Shown piece after piece: positions 56,101 to 62,100 of a stretch of 64,000 bases of DNA. The stretch lies in the NCBI GenBank assembly GCA_050084985.1, contig JBITNC010000001.1:148800001-148864000 (forward strand), in the 5' to 3' direction. This stretch comes from Nageia nagi. Taxonomy: Eukaryota; Pinophyta. The notes under the pieces were generated by a model. The model did no database searches. It saw nothing but the letters and a program-made list of their open reading frames with translations, and had not been told where the DNA came from. Numbering within the stretch: position 1 is the stretch's first letter; each line of letters begins with the position of its first letter. The position numbers were made by a program, and so were the translations under genes.

Positions 56101-59100
56101 TTACCCAACTTCCTTTCATCAACATGGGATCTTGACTTGCATTTCTTGTGTAACAACAAATAGACTAAGTAGGAATTCATATAAAACCTTTTGGAAGATC
56201 CCAAATATGCTAAATGTGAGTGCAAGGCATTACTAATGACTCAACTCTATCTTATGATTATCCCATGGCTGATCATGGCTATGAAGCCAGTAAATTCTTT
56301 TCTATATTTTGCATCATTTTCTTGCCAGTGACTCTGGATAGTAGAGTCATTAATTTGGACAGCGTGGGGTTGAACTCTTCTTTTTTGGCACTGATAAGTC
56401 TTTGACCTTGAATGCCGTGGCAATCAGTGTATAGCCAATTTCTGATGTAATCTCTTGGCTTGGCAGTGCTATCATGAAATTCCATAGAATTTTTCTTCTG
56501 TGTACTCATCCCCTTCATTTTTCTAGCCAAAAGCCTCTTCAATTCCCTCTGGATTGAAGTCCATGATCACATTCCCTTCCGTGTCTCTTGTCTAGCTACT
56601 TCATAGCATAAATCAGGAAATGGAACAACAAATGGGATCATGGCAACATTAAACAACCCACAGGAATGGATGACTTCATTTCGTTAATCCTTCTGGCTAA
56701 TTCTAGATGAAGAGATAACAGATTGGACAAGATGAATGTTATCCCAATCATTGTCTCCAATGAATGTGAATCTCCCTTTGAATTTGACCTTATGGAAATC
56801 AAGCCTCTTTCTTTCTTCAATTTTCAGCTGGCTATCCTTGAGAAGCCTTTCCATCTAATCTTCAGAGATTTGTCTTTCAAAAACCTGCTTTTGGGGGTTC
56901 TTGGTCTTGGGTGTGCTAAATTTTGCTTTGGAGCTCATCTTCAATCAAGTAGAAACCCTCTGCAGAGTGATGTGGAGTGAGAAAATAGGCGTCAATTTCC
57001 CTCAGCACAACTCCAGGAAGCTGAATTTTGCAAGGTGAGTCCTTTTGTCTAGGAAGAAGATCAGGCGTCTTGGATGGAACAACTGCAATGGCCTTCAAAA
57101 TGTATGATTTTTCCCATTTTTATAAACCTGAAATGATGTATGTAAACTTGCAATTGGATGATAGGGTGGCTCAATGCATGTAGTGACACTTGGCAGCTCA
57201 TCAATCTTACCCCTAGCCATCCAATGCGTAGCCAAATTTGGACATGTTTGCACTTGGGCACACTGTTTCTAATTATTGCTTTTGCACACCCCCAAAATGG
57301 TTTGACTAGCTACCTGGATCTGTCTCACACTTAGACAATTTGAATGCACTTGTGGATTTGGGCATACCTTTTTCTATGGGTGCTTTTCACTAGTCAAAAA
57401 CCATACTCCGTTGTCAATCAGGTTGAAAAGCAGAAAAAGATGAAATGAAATGTGACAAATGAGTCCTTTTTCATTGCCTGAAAATGATGGGACTTGGGTG
57501 TCCTTGTTCTAAGGAGTGGATTGATATTTTAGATTTTGGTCAATGACATGTGTCGCTTCAAGATTGGTCAACAATAATGTCCAATGCATGTCTAGGATGA
57601 GGGATGCACCTTTTTACTTGAGTCACTTTTTACCCCTCTAAATCCATGCGCCCAATGTACACTTAGAAAATTGGAATTTGCTTTTAGGATTTAGTCAAAT
57701 TTAGTGCAAGAAAATAACTTCGAGGACTTGGGCACATCGTTTTTTGATGAGTGCTTTTGCACTCCCATAAATCCATGCGTGTTACTTAGAAAAGTTTCGA
57801 TCCAATTTTGCTTTCCAAGGTTGGGCGCACCATTTTTTATGAGTGCTTTTACACTCCTTCGAAACCATGTGCTCTAGCACTTAACCAAATATTTTTTTAT
57901 TTGCTTAGACCAATATGCTCCAAATATTTCACACACTTAGACAAATTGTCAAAAATTTGCACTCACATAATCACAGGCGCACCGTTTTGAGTGAGTGCTT
58001 TTTGCTCTTTTGTGAAAGCATGCTCCTGGGCTAGTAACTTAGCCAAATTTTGACCAATGCATTCTTTTATACCTCCTTCTATACTTAGTCAAATTTCTGC
58101 CCAAAGTGATGCACTTGGAAGGCTAGCACGCCACTTTTGGGTGAGTCCTTTTTCACTGCCTAAAAACATGTACCCAACTATTTTTGGACCCAAATTGCTC
58201 AATTATTAATGCCAATGTAGAAAAAATGACTTGAAATGCAATAAAGATGGTAATTGCATCGTTTTGAGGTCGTGCTTCTATATTCCAGCAAAATTAGATG
58301 CAAAATGAAAGTGACATGACTCAGAATGCAAAATGAATTAGCATGAAGCCTTCGATACTATGCATCCCCCCCAAAGGATAGGTGTCACATGCCTATTGGT
58401 GCAAAAGGTGGTCTAGTGCATTCAGAGACACTTATTTACTCCCCAATGTATGCTCAATTTCTCAATGACTTAGTCAATTTTAGCCCTTCTAAATATGGTC
58501 AGGCCATTTCTAATGGGTGCCTTTTCACATTATGCAAACCATGCCTAGTCGCACAATTTTGGAGGATGCTTTTGCACTCACTTGAAATGGTGCACCTAAG
58601 TACTTAGCAAAATTTTCCAGAGTTCTAGAGGCCTTCACTTATGTGGTCGCATCGTTTTAGAAGAGTCCTTTTTCACTACACAAAAACGATGTGCCCAGGC
58701 CAAACACTTAGTATAATTTCTCCATAATGAGCTAGAATGATCTAGAATGCATGACTCATTTGGTGATTATGGAGTGATCAACTGATAGTAAAACTTATGA
58801 TTTTACACATGAAAATGCAGACTCTACTTGTAAAGATGTAGATTTTCAACCAATTGCACCATTTTCAGCGATTGCTTTTGCACTTAGTTAGAAACATACC
58901 CTCATGATTTAGAAAAATTTCCACGCTTGATTCTGCCAAAGTATGGATAATTTCAGCCAGTTATACCTCCAATTTCACTTGAATGGATGCATTTGATAGG
59001 AAAGATTTATGGAAAAAAATTGGGGGTTATTGTGTATGCACAATAGATTACGAGCGACTTCAACAAATTGGGAATTTGTAGACTCGATACTTGGAGGATA

Positions 59101-62100
59101 GAACAAATCCTCTTTCATCTCTAAGCTCTTGATTGCGTCGTTAGGCTCCAAAGGGTTTTTATGGACACTATGCCTCACTCAACATTTGGGAGTTTCTTGC
59201 TCGCGTTTGGTGAGGTACACGACTTTATTATTCTGAATGGTATTGCTTGGTTCCTCAACTCTTGACATCATATCTGCTTTCAATATGGTGATTGCTTTAG
59301 TGTAGTTGACTACATCCTTTCTAGTCGTTACTTCATCCCTCACTTCTAAACCTTTCATGTCGCTCCATGTATCCCCCTTGCCAACCACACCCTCCTAGCA
59401 TTCTCTCTCCTAGTTTAGCTGGCCCCTCGTACTCCCGCACTTCACCCCCCCCACTCCATCTTTCCCCTATACGATCATCCACAATGGTTCGACCCTTACC
59501 CCCTTATATAACCATATCTTGAAACAAAGACCCCAATACATGCACTCTTTCTCTTCCATTGATGCCCAAGTCCTCTTTCTTTTTGACACCCTTCGTTCTA
59601 CAACCCTTTGAGCTTTCCCCACACCACTTGCGCATTGCCATGCACCCAACCACTAGGACATTGCTCGATGAACTAGTGGTTTGACACATATTGTAAGGAC
59701 AATCATTGCTGCCTCAAGCATGCTGTTACCCTTCATTCACCCACTCCCTACATTGGTCCTACTATCACCTCCTAAGGATTAAGAAATGACATTTCTTAGC
59801 CAAATTGTATTAAAACATGGACATTTATTATGTTTTAAGGAAAGAAAATAGATTAATAACCAATATGCATTATAGGATCTAGTGATTAGGGTAAGAAATC
59901 CAACAAGAGGAGATGGGTGTAAGTTTTATATTTTTCATACTTGTTTTAATCCTTTAGAGTGTTGGAATGTGGTAGATTAGTAGCCATGGCTAAGCTTAAT
60001 ACCCACCTTTGGAAGGTGAATTGGAGCATCACACATTTGCATTATATATTTATGTTTTGGGTCTATGGTTTTGTATAGCTTGGGGTTAATATATTTGAAG
60101 TTTCTTGCATTCCTTATCCTGATTTGACAATACAAAGTACCTATTTGGATAGTGGAGGATTTGAAGCTTGCCGGTGGGCAATTTGTGATCTTGGAGTGAG
60201 AATCTTAGCTACAACCATGTGACAAATACAAGTGATTTTATATATAGTTTTAAAGATAATTTTAAGATGATGAATTTGAAAATGATAATTTTGAAGATTT
60301 CGTGTTGGATGATGCTAGAATTGATATGCAAACATTTTAGAATGGATTGGTTAAAATGTAGGGGTCATTAAGCCTCAAACCAAAAGTGTACATGTTCTAG
60401 GCATGGGATGCAAGAGCATTGAGCATTTTGAGCTTGGGTGATATAATGTTGGGTATTTTGGGTTTGGGTGCTAGAACTTAGGGCGTACTTGGCTTGGGTG
60501 CTTGGAATGTTGGGTTTTCTAGCTTGCATGCTTGTTTTGACCTACGTTTTGCTTCTTTCACCTCTTGGATGCTGTTGACGATAATTATCACAATGATATT
60601 GCCGTTTTCCTTGGATGAACTTTGACAATGATAATTCTTGACAATTGGTCATAATATTTCCTTGTTATGATTTCTTGATTGGGTAGTGTTTTATAAAGAT
60701 TTTGCAAATTGGATTTTTTGTTCACCTAGGTGGATGCATTTGTAACAATGTGCATAGAAGATAATGCTAATTTAGAGTAAATCACTTAAATTTGATTTAC
60801 CCAAAGTGGGTCCAGATTGACATTTTTCATAAATAAAAGAAAACACTTAAAACAAAATTATTTAAATAGCCAAAATGCAAATTTAAACGTCTACACTATT
60901 TTACCTAATGAGGGTAATATAATTTGGAAGGTTGAGAATATAAGCCAACTTCATTTTATCAATATTTATAGTGAAGCATCTTTACTTGTTGGGAATAGGA
61001 CTTTCATTATTTCGTCATCTGATTGATTCTGATAGTGAGTCCAACATATTGGACTCAAAACATTAATCTTCTAACTGTTCATGCAGTCACCCAAAAACTT
61101 TGAATTCAATATATACATATTGCCCAGGAAATGCTAGTGCATCTAAATTTGTGATCTAGATGTTGTCCAGTCGTCACTCATCTTGAATTTCTGGAATAAT
61201 GGTTTTATGTATTTTATTAGAAATGCAAAATGCAATGATTTGTTTGCCTAAACTCTACTTTTAAATATCCATATTGGCCTTTAACAATTATTTAATAAAA
61301 ATATACAAAGATGATAGTTCACCTTTTGTATTGCATTGGCATCGCTTCTAGTGATGACAAGTTCAATAAAACACATGTACAAACAAAATCACAATGTCAT
61401 TACTTTACTTTTTATATAGCGATTTTGATTTGAATGATTTGTGTATGTCCCAAACCTCAAACTTTTGATTATTTTGAAATACTAGGTTCTTGGAGCCTGC
61501 TATAGCGCACAAAAAGAATCGACCTATTCATAAACTATGTGTTCTTTGTTGGAAAATAAGGATTTTATTTATTTATTTTAGCTTTAGTGTTTGCTTCTCC
61601 GAAATGACTAGGCTGAAAATACTTAGAAACATCATGATCAGATATTGTTCACATTGTCTTCTATATTTACCCTTTTATGGTTAAGATGGAGCTTGCTCAT
61701 TATTCACATCCTACAAGCTGGAGTAAAACTCCTTTGGAGTCTTTAGTTGAGCTTTTGGAGCATCATTCTAAAGCTGTGTTTAAGCATCAGCTTGCCCCAT
61801 GCCAAGTTCACAAAGCTCATCCTTCTCCACATTCTGCAAGATGCAGTTAAACCACAATGCACTCCTTTTAGCTGCATCTGAGCTTCATGCTAAGGCTGAT
61901 TTTGAGCATCAGCATATTCCATTCCAGTTCTTGAATATTTTCTTTGGTGTCATTATCACAATAGCTTGTTGAGAAGTGCTAAAATCCTGAAAAACACCAA
62001 TTTGTGCAGAGGGTTTTGTTTGTCTAAACACCTCAGAATATATAGGAATATCTAAATAAGACCGTGAAGTATTTGAAACGAGTTGTGTTCTATATATCAC

